From Spirosoma aerolatum (GTDB taxonomy: Bacteria; Bacteroidota; Bacteroidia; Cytophagales; Spirosomataceae): a stretch of 64,000 bases of DNA. The translations under genes and the position numbers were made by a program. The notes under the pieces were generated by a model. The model saw only the letters and a program-made list of their open reading frames with translations, had not been told where the DNA came from and did no database searches. Below, piece by piece: positions 17,735 to 26,359 of the stretch. Location: the NCBI RefSeq assembly GCF_002056795.1, contig NZ_CP020104.1:3669001-3733000 (forward strand). Reading direction: 5' to 3'. Position 1 is the stretch's first letter; every line of letters begins with the position of its first letter.

Positions 17735-17742
17735 TATTTTTG
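17735..17742 (+). promoter_or_regulatory. -7 element of the M14 peptidase gene
   Basis: TATTTTTG fits TAnnTTTG and is 32 bases before the ATG. The -33 position reads GTTTCTG, a weak match to TTTG. Confidence 0.5.
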
Positions 17743-17774
17743 AGGAGGTTAGCTTTTAAATTTTTACAGCCTAC

Positions 17775-20330
17775 ATGAAACACGTTTTATTACTGGCAGG
17801 CCTGGCCGCTATGTCGCTGATGAGCTTCGCCCAGTCAACTCCTTCTTCGTCAACGAGTCTGTTAACGCCTGATCAATTTCTTGGCTACCGAATTGGTAGC
17901 CGATTTACTCCCCACCATCGTGTACTGGCCTACGCCGAACAGGTAGCCCGCCAATTGCCAAACCGGGTTAAACTAATTCCGTATGGAACAACCTATGAAG
18001 GTCGTCAATTAATGGTGATCGCGATTGCTTCCGAAGCCAATATGGCTCGTTTGGAAGAGATTCGGACCAACAATCTGAAACGTACCGGCCTCATGGAAGG
18101 CACACCCACATCGGCAGCACAGCCGCCCATTGCCTGGTTGAGTTACAATGTACACGGCAATGAAGCTGTCAGTTCTGAAGCCTTTATGGAAGTATTGTAC
18201 CGACTGCTGAATACAACCGATGCGGTTTCTCAGAAAATTATGAATACAACCGTCGTGCTACTCGATCCGGGTTTGAACCCGGATGGGCACGATCGGTATG
18301 TAAACTGGTATAACCAGATGCTGGGCCGTACACCCAATCCTTCCCCCAATGCCCGGGAGCATAATGAACCCTGGCCTGGTGGTCGATATACCCATTACCT
18401 GTTCGATCCAAACCGTGACTGGGCCTGGCAGACACAGGAGATTACGCAACAACGTATGGCGCTTTATCAGCAATGGATGCCGCAATTACACGGTGATTTT
18501 CACGAAATGGGTGTTGAAAGTCCATATTATTTTGCCCCTTCTGCTAAGCCCTATCACGAAGATATTACACCATACCAGCGGCAGTTTCAGCAGATTATCG
18601 GTCAGTATTGCAGCCGCTACTTCGACCGAAATGGCTGGTTATACTATACACGTGAACGGTTCGATCTGTTTTATCCCAGCTATGGCGACACCTATCCAAC
18701 TTATAATGGGGCTATTGGTATGACCTACGAGCAGGGAGGAAGTGGTCGGGCTGGGCTGGCCATTACAAAAGCGGATGGTGATACGCTTACCCTTCGCCAG
18801 CGCATCGACCACCACTATACGGCGAGCATGGCTACCTTAGAATCGGTAGCTGACCGACCAGCCGAAATTGTGAAGGAGTTCGGACAGTTTTTCGATAAAT
18901 CCCGGAATACACCCATTGGCCCCTACAAAAGCTATGTAATTAAAGCGAATGGTGATTCTGGGAGGCTCAAGGCATTACAGCAACTGCTGGACCGGAATAA
19001 AATCAGTTTTGGGGTAGCCGGGAAAGCTCAGACGGTAGCGAATGGTTTCAATTACACATCCCAGAAAACCGATAAAAACATCGCTATTGCGGCCGACGAT
19101 ATTGTTATTAGTGCCTATCAGCCCAAATCGACGTTATTGAAAATTCTGTTTGAGCAGAATTCAGCCCTGGAAGACTCGGCTACCTACGATATTACGGCCT
19201 GGTCGTTGCCCTACGCCTTTGGTCTGCAAACCTACGGCCTGACGTCCCGGATTGACCCCAAACCGCTATCGGTTTCTACACCGACGACCAGCACGGTTCC
19301 GGCTGCGTATGCCTACCTGATTCGCTGGCAATCGCTCCCTGCCGTACAAACCCTGGCGGCTCTATTGAAACAGAAAATACGGGTACGGGCTGCTGAGAAA
19401 CCGTTTGAACTGGAAGGGAAAACCTATGCGTCGGGAACGCTCATCGTGGCCCGCACGGGTAACGAGAATCTGGGGGATCGGTTGGGCACTGTAGTTGCTC
19501 AGGCCGCTGCACAGACGGGGGCAGAGGTAATTCCTGTCCAGACTGGTTTCGTAACGTCAGGCTCCGATTTCGGTTCTGATTTTGTGACGGGTATGAAAGC
19601 ACCGCGTGTGGGATTGGTACTGGGTGATGGGACACCCCCGCCATCGGCAGGGGAAGTCTGGCATTTCTTCGATCAGGAACTGAATTACCCCGTAACGTTG
19701 CTGGATGGCAATACGCTGGGTACTGTAGAATGGAATAAGCTGGACGTACTGGTGTTGCCTACGAATTACAATTATGGCCGGATCCTGAATGAGCGGACCC
19801 TGACGGCGATGAAAGAATGGATTCGGGCAGGCGGTAAGCTGATTGCTATGGAGCGGGCAGCCGCCTTCCTGGCAGGTAAAGAAGGGTTCGACCTGAAGGA
19901 GAAGTCTGAAAAAGAGGACGGGAAAAAGGAGAAAAAGGGAAATCCGGTCGATTCGCTGAAAACGTATATCAATCGTGAACGGGCCGCTATATCAGACGAT
20001 ATTCCGGGTAGTATTTACCGGGTCAATGTCGATACGAGTCATCCGCTGGGCTTTGGTCTGACGGGGGGCTATTATACCCTCGTGCAAAATGCCTTCAACT
20101 TCGATTTCCTGAAAGACGGCTGGAATGTAGGCTACCTGAAAAGCGACAATTACGTAGCTGGTTTTTCGGGGCGTAACGCAAAAGAAAAATTGAAAAACAC
20201 CCTGCTGATGGGCGTTCAGGAAATGGGACGGGGTAGTGTGGTGTATCTGGCTGATGATCCGCTCTTCCGCGGATTCTGGTACAACGGTAAACTGCTGTTC
20301 AGCAATGCAGTCTTTATGGTTGGAAACTAA
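17775..20330 (+). CDS. Secreted M14-family zinc metallopeptidase
   Basis: 851 residues with a signal peptide (MKHVLLLAGLAAMSLMSFAQ). The M14 carboxypeptidase domain covers about residues 35-360: NVHGNEAVSSEAF gives zinc ligands His127 and Glu130, LLDPGLNPDGHDRY and FDPNRDWAW are typical of this branch, LHGDFHEMG carries a further histidine, and MTYEQGG holds the expected catalytic glutamate. The C-terminal half (from about residue 380) contains a glutamine-amidotransferase-like region usual in this Bacteroidota subgroup. It probably trims peptides in the periplasm or outside the cell. A KEKSEKEDGKKEKKG stretch near residue 710 is a charged linker. Confidence 0.88.
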   Translation: MKHVLLLAGLAAMSLMSFAQSTPSSSTSLLTPDQFLGYRIGSRFTPHHRVLAYAEQVARQLPNRVKLIPYGTTYEGRQLMVIAIASEANMARLEEIRTNNLKRTGLMEGTPTSAAQPPIAWLSYNVHGNEAVSSEAFMEVLYRLLNTTDAVSQKIMNTTVVLLDPGLNPDGHDRYVNWYNQMLGRTPNPSPNAREHNEPWPGGRYTHYLFDPNRDWAWQTQEITQQRMALYQQWMPQLHGDFHEMGVESPYYFAPSAKPYHEDITPYQRQFQQIIGQYCSRYFDRNGWLYYTRERFDLFYPSYGDTYPTYNGAIGMTYEQGGSGRAGLAITKADGDTLTLRQRIDHHYTASMATLESVADRPAEIVKEFGQFFDKSRNTPIGPYKSYVIKANGDSGRLKALQQLLDRNKISFGVAGKAQTVANGFNYTSQKTDKNIAIAADDIVISAYQPKSTLLKILFEQNSALEDSATYDITAWSLPYAFGLQTYGLTSRIDPKPLSVSTPTTSTVPAAYAYLIRWQSLPAVQTLAALLKQKIRVRAAEKPFELEGKTYASGTLIVARTGNENLGDRLGTVVAQAAAQTGAEVIPVQTGFVTSGSDFGSDFVTGMKAPRVGLVLGDGTPPPSAGEVWHFFDQELNYPVTLLDGNTLGTVEWNKLDVLVLPTNYNYGRILNERTLTAMKEWIRAGGKLIAMERAAAFLAGKEGFDLKEKSEKEDGKKEKKGNPVDSLKTYINRERAAISDDIPGSIYRVNVDTSHPLGFGLTGGYYTLVQNAFNFDFLKDGWNVGYLKSDNYVAGFSGRNAKEKLKNTLLMGVQEMGRGSVVYLADDPLFRGFWYNGKLLFSNAVFMVGN

Positions 20331-20343
20331 TTTGTTTAAGCTA

Positions 20344-20431
20344 TAACACAGAGATACACGAAGAAGGCTGAGACACGCAGAGAATAGTAAAACGTTGTGT
20401 GTCTCAGCCTTCTTCGCGTATCTCTGTGTTA
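20344..20431. repeat. Long intergenic palindrome, 33-bp arms
   Basis: Arms 20344-20376 and 20399-20431 match at 32 of 33 positions (TAACACAGAGATACACGAAG... and its complement) around a 22-base loop. It lies 13 bases after the peptidase stop and ends 16 bases before the next ATG, without a U-run. Confidence 0.85.
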
Positions 20432-20447
20432 GAAACATCCTTTACGT

Positions 20448-21425
20448 ATGAAAGCGATTCTTTGTAAGGACTACGGGCTTCCTGATACGCTGGTATTGGA
20501 AGACATTCCTTCGCCTACACCTGGCCCTGGTGAGGTAGTGATTCAGGTGAAAGCCTGTAGCCTGAATTTCCCCGATACCCTGACCATTCGGAACATGTAT
20601 CAGTTTAAACCTCCCTTGCCTTTTTCGCCGGGAAGTGAGGCCTCGGGAGTGGTCAAAGTGGTCGGCCAGGGCGTCAAACACCTTAAGCCGGGGGATCGCG
20701 TGTTTACCTACGGTACGCATGGGGGGCTGGCCGAAGAGCGTCTGGTAGATGCCCGTACCACTATTCCACTGCCCGATGGTATGGACTTTATAACTGGTGC
20801 TTCAACCCTGTATGCGTTTGGAACATCGTATCATGCTCTGAAGGATCGGGCGAATCTGCAACCGGGCGAAACGCTCCTTGTCCTGGGGGCTGCCGGTGGC
20901 GTTGGTTTAGCGGCCGTTGAGTTAGGAAAACGGATGGGAGCGACTGTTATCGCAGCCGCATCGACCAATGAAAAACTGGCCGTTTGTCAGGAAAAAGGTG
21001 CTACGTATACCATCAATTACGCTACTGAGGATCTCCGTGACCGAATCAAGGAGATTATGCAGGGGCGGGGTGTCGATGTGGTGTATGACCCGGTGGGTGA
21101 TCGATGGGCGGAGCCTGCCATTCGGTCGCTGGCCTGGGGAGGACGGTATCTGGTCGTTGGGTTTGCTGGTGGCGAAATTCCAAAAATTCCGCTTAACCTG
21201 GCCTTGCTGAAAGGAAGTTCGTTAGTGGGAGTGTTCTGGGGCATGTTTGCGCAGAAAGAAGCCGCCCATAACGGGAAAAATTTGCAGGAAATTGCCACCT
21301 GGGTTGTGCAGGGTAAGCTAGCGCCATATGTGTCCAAACGCTACTCGCTGGCCGAAGCACCACAGGCTCTGACGGATATGATGGAGCGCCGGGTGATCGG
21401 CAAAGCTGTTGTGGTTATAGACTAG
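20448..21425 (+). CDS. Quinone oxidoreductase-like (NADPH-dependent MDR family) enzyme
   Basis: 325 residues, the normal length. A GroES-like N-terminal domain (SPGSEASGVVKVVGQGV, PGDRVF) is followed by a Rossmann domain with LGAAGGVGLAAVELGK for NADPH, then VDVVYDPVGD and GGRYLVVGFAGG. There are no zinc ligands of classical alcohol dehydrogenases, which supports the zinc-free quinone reductase (Qor) branch. It probably reduces quinones or enoyl-type compounds in the cytoplasm; the substrate cannot be told. Confidence 0.88.
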   Translation: MKAILCKDYGLPDTLVLEDIPSPTPGPGEVVIQVKACSLNFPDTLTIRNMYQFKPPLPFSPGSEASGVVKVVGQGVKHLKPGDRVFTYGTHGGLAEERLVDARTTIPLPDGMDFITGASTLYAFGTSYHALKDRANLQPGETLLVLGAAGGVGLAAVELGKRMGATVIAAASTNEKLAVCQEKGATYTINYATEDLRDRIKEIMQGRGVDVVYDPVGDRWAEPAIRSLAWGGRYLVVGFAGGEIPKIPLNLALLKGSSLVGVFWGMFAQKEAAHNGKNLQEIATWVVQGKLAPYVSKRYSLAEAPQALTDMMERRVIGKAVVVID

Positions 21426-21473
21426 TTGCTGGGTTGGCTTCAGCAACCTTGAAGGGTCAGCCATCCAAACGTT

Positions 21474-22124
21474 CTAATCTTCCGACAACGTCTTCAGCAG
21501 ATCCCACGAAAAAGGAACCCAAAGCCCGTTGTGGATATCCAACAGTTCGGTGGCTGCTTCGCAGGGAAAAATCTTGTAATCGAACTTGGTGTAGTTGTAG
21601 GCGATATAACCCGGATAATAGTAGATTTTCCGCTGACGACGGGCGTGGTTTATTTTTTGCAGCATCAGAAACTTGCCCAGGCTATGCTTGCGATAGGCGG
21701 GGTGGTAAAAATTCATAATCCCGGCAATGCTCTGAAAACCATCATCAAAAATACCGGCTGCGATCAACTGACCCCGGTCGCGAACCTCCACAACATAGGT
21801 ATCGAACACGTTATCGATAGCCCCATCGAGCAGGCACGATTCGACCGAGTCGGGCGCGTCGAAATTGATGGCACTTCGATAGAGCGTGTATAGATTTTCC
21901 AACTCGTCGGATAACGCGAAAGGTTTGACGGCTACTGTAAATTGGTCGTTGGTTCGAAGCAGACGAAGTTGTTTGGTTCCGTAGGTCACATCGGCCAGCA
22001 CAATGCGCAGCCAGTAAACAGGACAAAGCTTGTTTTCAAACAGAACATACTGACATGTAAAAATGTCCTGCTGCATCCGAAAATAGCCCATATTCAGGCA
22101 TAAGTCCAGTTTACTTCCTTTCAT
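21474..22124 (-). CDS. Arginyl-tRNA--protein transferase-like (ATE/Bpt) protein
   Basis: 216 residues. The C-terminal part has the acyltransferase pattern of aminoacyl-tRNA--protein transferases: AGIFDDGFQSIAGIMNFYHP, HSLGKFLMLQKINHAR and YYYPGYIAYNYTKFDYK. Bacterial Bpt and eukaryotic ATE1 add an amino acid to exposed N-terminal residues and mark proteins for ClpAP/N-degron decay. Here the N-terminal Cys-rich half is short, so activity is uncertain; a GNAT-type acyltransferase of other function is possible. It is a single gene convergent with the oxidoreductase gene. Confidence 0.65.
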   Translation of the reverse strand: MKGSKLDLCLNMGYFRMQQDIFTCQYVLFENKLCPVYWLRIVLADVTYGTKQLRLLRTNDQFTVAVKPFALSDELENLYTLYRSAINFDAPDSVESCLLDGAIDNVFDTYVVEVRDRGQLIAAGIFDDGFQSIAGIMNFYHPAYRKHSLGKFLMLQKINHARRQRKIYYYPGYIAYNYTKFDYKIFPCEAATELLDIHNGLWVPFSWDLLKTLSED

Positions 22125-22217
22125 GTGTGGGTTAGATTATTATTCTGTCTTAGCCTTAAAAGTACATAAAATAGCCCATTTCTAGGAGCACTATCATTCG
22201 AATAACGGGTATTCTGA

Positions 22218-24503
22218 CTATTTCTTCATGGGTTTTGCCGACATATAAAACGTTAGCTTACCGCCTTTAATAATATCGGAATGGGTAATGGTCAGCTGCG
22301 AGAGGGGCTTTCCGTTCAACAGTACTTTTTGCACATATACATTCTTATCGCTCTGATTGACAGCTTCGACGATAAATGTCTGGCCATTTTCGAGTTGCAA
22401 TCGGGCACTTTTGACTGATGGGCTGCCTAAAGCATATTCCTCCGAACCGGGTGCTACGGGGTAAAAACCCATCGACGAAAACATATACCAGGCACTCATT
22501 TGACCGCAATCGTCATTTCCACCTAATCCGTCGGGGGTTGGTTTGTATTGCATGGTCAGAATCATACGAATGCGCTCCTGCGTTTTCCACGGCTGACCCG
22601 CCCAGTTGTACAGATACGCGACGTGGTGGGCGGGTTCGTTGCCGTGGATGTAGCCGCCAATGATGCCTTCGCGGGTGATGTCTTCGGTTTCGGCAAAGAA
22701 CTTATCGGGTAAATTCATGGAGAAAAGGCTATCGAGCCGGGCGGCAAATTTCTTCGAGCCACCCATGTACTCGACCAACGTAGCGGGGTCCTGCGGGACG
22801 AAAAAGGTGAAATTCCACGAGTTCCCTTCAATAAAGCCCTGTCCGTGCGTACTGAGCACGTCAAACTCCTTTTTAAACGACCCATCGGCCAGTCGGGGAC
22901 GCATGAAATTGATCGATTTGTCGTAAACGTTCTTCCAGTTTTCGGAGCGTTTTCGGTAGGTTTCGTATACCTCCTGCCGATTTAGTTTTTTTGCCAGTTG
23001 GGCAATGCACCAGTCGTCGTAGGCGTATTCGAGCGTGTGCGAAACCGAGTTGCTGCTGGCCGTAGCAGGTACATACCCTCTGTCCATGTACTCGCCAATA
23101 CCCTCGTAACTGCGATGGGTAGCTGTAGCGATACAAGCATCCAGTGCTTTCTGGGCGTCGCCTTTGTACACGCCTTTGATAATGGCATCGGCCAGTACCG
23201 ATACGCTGTGATAACCGCTCATGCACCAGTTGTCGTTGGCGTAGTGCGACCAGATAGGCAGCATCTTTAGCGTACTCTGGTCGTAATGCTTCATCATCGA
23301 CTGCACCATATCGTTGTTGCGGGAGGGTTGCATGAGGTTGAAAAACGGATGCAATGCGCGGTAGGTATCCCAGAGCGAAAACGTGGTGTAATTGGTGAAA
23401 CCGTTGGCCTGATGTACGTCCTGATCCAGCCCTTTATATTGGCCGTTGACATCCATGTAGGTTGTCGGATTCACAAAAGCGTGGTACATAGCGGTATAGA
23501 AGTTCACCTTGTCGTTCTCAGATGCGTCGATCTGGATTTTAGCTAATTCCCGGTTCCAGGCTGCCTGTGCATCTGATTTCACCCGGTCAAAATTCCAGTG
23601 GGGAACCTCAGCCTGCATATTGGCCAGTGCATTTTCCTGGCTCACCGGCGACAGGGCCATTTTGAGTTTAATTTTCTCCCCATCCTTCGTGTCGAAATCG
23701 AAATACATGCGAATGCGCTTCCCGGCTATCTCAGGAAAGTTGTGGTTCTGATCGAATTTTCCCCAGAAGCCCTTATAAACCTGTGGCTTATCCAGGCTCT
23801 GGCGACCGTATGACTTGAACGGTTTTGAGAAGGAGAGGGCAAAATAGACCGTCCGGGTGCGAGCCCAGCCAGCCGTTTGCCGATAGCCCGTAATCAACGT
23901 ATCATTCACGACGCGTACGAACGTCCAGACTACCTTATCGTCGTAATTGTAAATGCCGTGGGTTAAATCCAGAATAATGTGCGACTGATCGGTCTTGGGA
24001 AAGGTGTACTGATGAATCCCAACCCGGTTAGAGGCCGTGAGTTCGGCCAGAATGTTGTGGTCGTCCAGTTTAACTTTATAATAGCCAGCTTCGGCCACTT
24101 CATTGGCGTGTGAAAAGGCGGATCGGTAGCCGGATTTCGGATTGGAGGCCACGCCCGGATTCAGTTGCAGAGGCCCTTGCGTAGGCATAATCAGAAAATC
24201 GCCCAGATCGGAATGGCCTGTACCGCTGAAGTGGGTATGACTAAAGCCAACAATCGTTTTGTCCTCGTATTTGTAGCCAGCACAGTATCGGTACACGTCG
24301 CCATTGTATTTGCCATTGAACTCATACGACAACGTATCGGAGTCGGGGCTAAGCTGGACGGCACCAAACGGCACAGTGGCACCCGGAAAGGTATGCCCCA
24401 TTTTTTCGGTGCCAATCAGTGGATGCACATACGGAACAAGGTTTTGTTGGGCGAAGGAAGCTAAGCAGAGAAATTGAAGAAGGATGATCTGGCGAACAGT
24501 CAT
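22218..24503 (-). CDS. GH92 family alpha-mannosidase
   Basis: 761 residues with a signal peptide (MTVRQIILLQFLCLASFAQ). The GH92 architecture is complete: the N-terminal beta domain with VHPLIGTEKMGHTFPGATVPFG and FSHTHFSGTGHSD, then the (alpha/alpha)6 domain with SLWDTYRALHPFF, GNEPAHHVAYLYN and the signature GGNDDCGQMSAWYMFSSMG. GH92 enzymes are calcium-dependent exo-mannosidases acting on alpha-1,2/1,3-mannosides of glycans in the periplasm or at the surface. No SusC/SusD pair is next to it, so it is not part of a full polysaccharide locus here. Confidence 0.93.
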   Translation of the reverse strand: MTVRQIILLQFLCLASFAQQNLVPYVHPLIGTEKMGHTFPGATVPFGAVQLSPDSDTLSYEFNGKYNGDVYRYCAGYKYEDKTIVGFSHTHFSGTGHSDLGDFLIMPTQGPLQLNPGVASNPKSGYRSAFSHANEVAEAGYYKVKLDDHNILAELTASNRVGIHQYTFPKTDQSHIILDLTHGIYNYDDKVVWTFVRVVNDTLITGYRQTAGWARTRTVYFALSFSKPFKSYGRQSLDKPQVYKGFWGKFDQNHNFPEIAGKRIRMYFDFDTKDGEKIKLKMALSPVSQENALANMQAEVPHWNFDRVKSDAQAAWNRELAKIQIDASENDKVNFYTAMYHAFVNPTTYMDVNGQYKGLDQDVHQANGFTNYTTFSLWDTYRALHPFFNLMQPSRNNDMVQSMMKHYDQSTLKMLPIWSHYANDNWCMSGYHSVSVLADAIIKGVYKGDAQKALDACIATATHRSYEGIGEYMDRGYVPATASSNSVSHTLEYAYDDWCIAQLAKKLNRQEVYETYRKRSENWKNVYDKSINFMRPRLADGSFKKEFDVLSTHGQGFIEGNSWNFTFFVPQDPATLVEYMGGSKKFAARLDSLFSMNLPDKFFAETEDITREGIIGGYIHGNEPAHHVAYLYNWAGQPWKTQERIRMILTMQYKPTPDGLGGNDDCGQMSAWYMFSSMGFYPVAPGSEEYALGSPSVKSARLQLENGQTFIVEAVNQSDKNVYVQKVLLNGKPLSQLTITHSDIIKGGKLTFYMSAKPMKK

Positions 24504-24659
24504 TTACGAACCATATTTTTTTCGAAGATAGGCTCATTTTTGTCTGAAAAGCCGGCCTGGCCCTAAAAAATGGTCTGTAACGAGTGTATTGATACCAAAT
24601 TGAAAGGATTGGGGGACTTGATTGTTGAGAAATTTTCTTTTTGCAACAATAATTATCAA

Positions 24660-25109
24660 ATGCGTGTTATATTGCCATCAAATGAGTCTAATCAACTACC
24701 TGCAATAAACAGGAAAGTTATGACTGTCAATCCATCCATTACGCCACTGCAACTGATCGACCGTTCGCGGCACGGGCTGGCAGGCACTGAAGCAGGCCGG
24801 GTAGCTGCACTGCTTGGGATTACCGATAAGGAGATGGCTCGATTGCTGAACCAATCCGTAGCTACCTTCCATCGGCAGGTTAAAGCGACCCATCTCGACG
24901 CCCCAACGTCCGAACGGTTGTTGTTGCTCACCCGGCTTGCTACGTATGGTGAAGCTGTTTTTCAGGACAAGGGTAAGTTTATGCGCTGGCTACAACGGCC
25001 ACTGCGGCTTCTGGATGACCGTTCACCGCTGGATTTACTGGATAGCTCTACAGGTGTTCAACTAGTCGAGGATATTCTGGGTCGAATTGATTACGGCGTT
25101 TTTAGTTAA
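24660..25109 (+). CDS. Antitoxin of the Xre/MbcA/ParS type (RES/Xre system)
   Basis: 149 residues from the ATG at 24660. The frame stays open up to 24570, and a later ATG at 24720 is also possible. The central part (AALLGITDKEMARLLNQSVATFHR) is the degenerate helix-turn-helix of Xre-type antitoxins. The C-terminal part (LATYGEAVFQDKGKFMRWLQRPLRLLDDRSPLDLLDSSTGVQLVEDILGRI, given in pieces: DKGKFMRWLQRPL, SPLDLL, VEDILGRIDYG) is the toxin-binding DUF2384 domain. It should neutralise the RES toxin and repress its own promoter. The stop overlaps the toxin start by one base (TAATG), a typical coupled pair. Confidence 0.88.
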   Translation: MRVILPSNESNQLPAINRKVMTVNPSITPLQLIDRSRHGLAGTEAGRVAALLGITDKEMARLLNQSVATFHRQVKATHLDAPTSERLLLLTRLATYGEAVFQDKGKFMRWLQRPLRLLDDRSPLDLLDSSTGVQLVEDILGRIDYGVFS

Positions 25110-25603
25110 TGCCAGCAACGGTCTATAGGTTTCAGACGGACAGCCATCGGGATACAATTCTAGATGGCATAGGCGCTCAGCTACGCGGAGGTCGGTGGAA
25201 TGTTCGTGGGCGCCCTTTGATCTATACGGCGACCACGCCCGAACTCTGTTTTCTGGAATACATAGTTCATCTAGAAGGAACTCCGCTTTCCGATCTGCCA
25301 CCTTTGATCCTATGTGAAATAGAAATTCCTGACGATGCCATTACGTGGCTGGATGCCGCCGATTTGCCATCCGGCTGGAACAATACACAGGTTAGCCCGG
25401 CAGGCTTACCGCAGTTTATGGACGCTCAATTCCGACAGCATGGCACGTTAGGAATCGCATTGCCATCGGTCGTTGTGCCCTTATCGCCATCTCGGAATGT
25501 GCTGATTGATCCGCTCCATCCAACGAGCGTACAGTGCCGGGTTTTACGGATTGAACCATACCCAATTGATCCTCGCTTGCCAACGGCAACTTTGTTGGCA
25601 TGA
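25109..25603 (+). CDS. RES-domain toxin (NAD+ phosphorylase)
   Basis: 164 residues. RES toxins degrade NAD+ by phosphorolysis and stop growth. The family residues are in place: GGRWN with Arg29, LIYTA with Tyr39, CFLEYIVHL with Glu50, and LPSVVVP with Ser120, followed by NVLIDPLHP. The reading frame is intact, so the toxin should be active when its antitoxin is lost. It is translationally coupled to the antitoxin gene. Confidence 0.9.
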   Translation: MPATVYRFQTDSHRDTILDGIGAQLRGGRWNVRGRPLIYTATTPELCFLEYIVHLEGTPLSDLPPLILCEIEIPDDAITWLDAADLPSGWNNTQVSPAGLPQFMDAQFRQHGTLGIALPSVVVPLSPSRNVLIDPLHPTSVQCRVLRIEPYPIDPRLPTATLLA

Positions 25604-25663
25604 AAACGCTGATCGGTAGCCAATTGTGGGTAGTAGCTTATCATTATTTTATCTGCCGATTGT

Positions 25664-26359
25664 ATGAATACGGGCCAGAATGCACAGTTGTTAGTGGTTG
25701 AAGACGAGCCTAAAGTGGCCACGTTCATCAAAAAAGGGCTTCAGACCCAGGCGTATTCTGTGTCGATTGCGCCGACCGGGGAAGAGGCCAAAAGCCTGCT
25801 GGCCCGGACCCGTTTCGACCTGATTATTCTCGATGTCAATCTGCCCGATATAACGGGTCTGGAACTGGCCGAATACATCCGAAACCAACCCAGTCAGGTG
25901 CCTATTCTGATGCTGACGGCCCTCGATACCGTTGCCGATAAATTACTCGGTTTTGAAGCCGGTGCCGATGATTATCTGGCCAAACCATTCGATTTTATGG
26001 AATTGCTGGCGCGGGTGAAAGTGCTCCTGCGTCGGGCACCCACGGTCGACGAGCCGGGACGACTCTTGCGGGTATCTGATCTGGAGCTTGATCTGCATGA
26101 ACGCGTAGCTCGCCGAAATGGACAAACCATCGATCTGACGGCCCGTGAGTATGCCTTACTGGAGTATCTGATGAGGAATGCGGGCCGGGTGGTTTCGCGG
26201 GTCGATATTGCGGAGCACGTCTGGGATATCGGATTCGATACCGGAACCAATGTGATTGATGTGTATGTCAGTTATTTACGGGCGAAAATTGATAAGGATT
26301 CACCCAATAAGCTCATACATACGCTAATTGGTATGGGGTACGTACTGAAAGAAAAATGA
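25664..26359 (+). CDS. OmpR/PhoB-family response regulator
   Basis: 231 residues. The receiver domain shows VVEDE near the start, the phospho-acceptor Asp57 (LIILDVNLPD), the LTA switch residue region and KPFDF. The C-terminal winged helix (LTAREYALLEYLMRNAGRVVSR...VSYLRAKID) binds DNA, usually at direct repeats spaced 11 bp. The kinase gene overlaps its stop (ATGA). Four direct repeats with exactly 11-bp spacing downstream of the pair (27754-27791) are a likely target. Confidence 0.93.
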   Translation: MNTGQNAQLLVVEDEPKVATFIKKGLQTQAYSVSIAPTGEEAKSLLARTRFDLIILDVNLPDITGLELAEYIRNQPSQVPILMLTALDTVADKLLGFEAGADDYLAKPFDFMELLARVKVLLRRAPTVDEPGRLLRVSDLELDLHERVARRNGQTIDLTAREYALLEYLMRNAGRVVSRVDIAEHVWDIGFDTGTNVIDVYVSYLRAKIDKDSPNKLIHTLIGMGYVLKEK

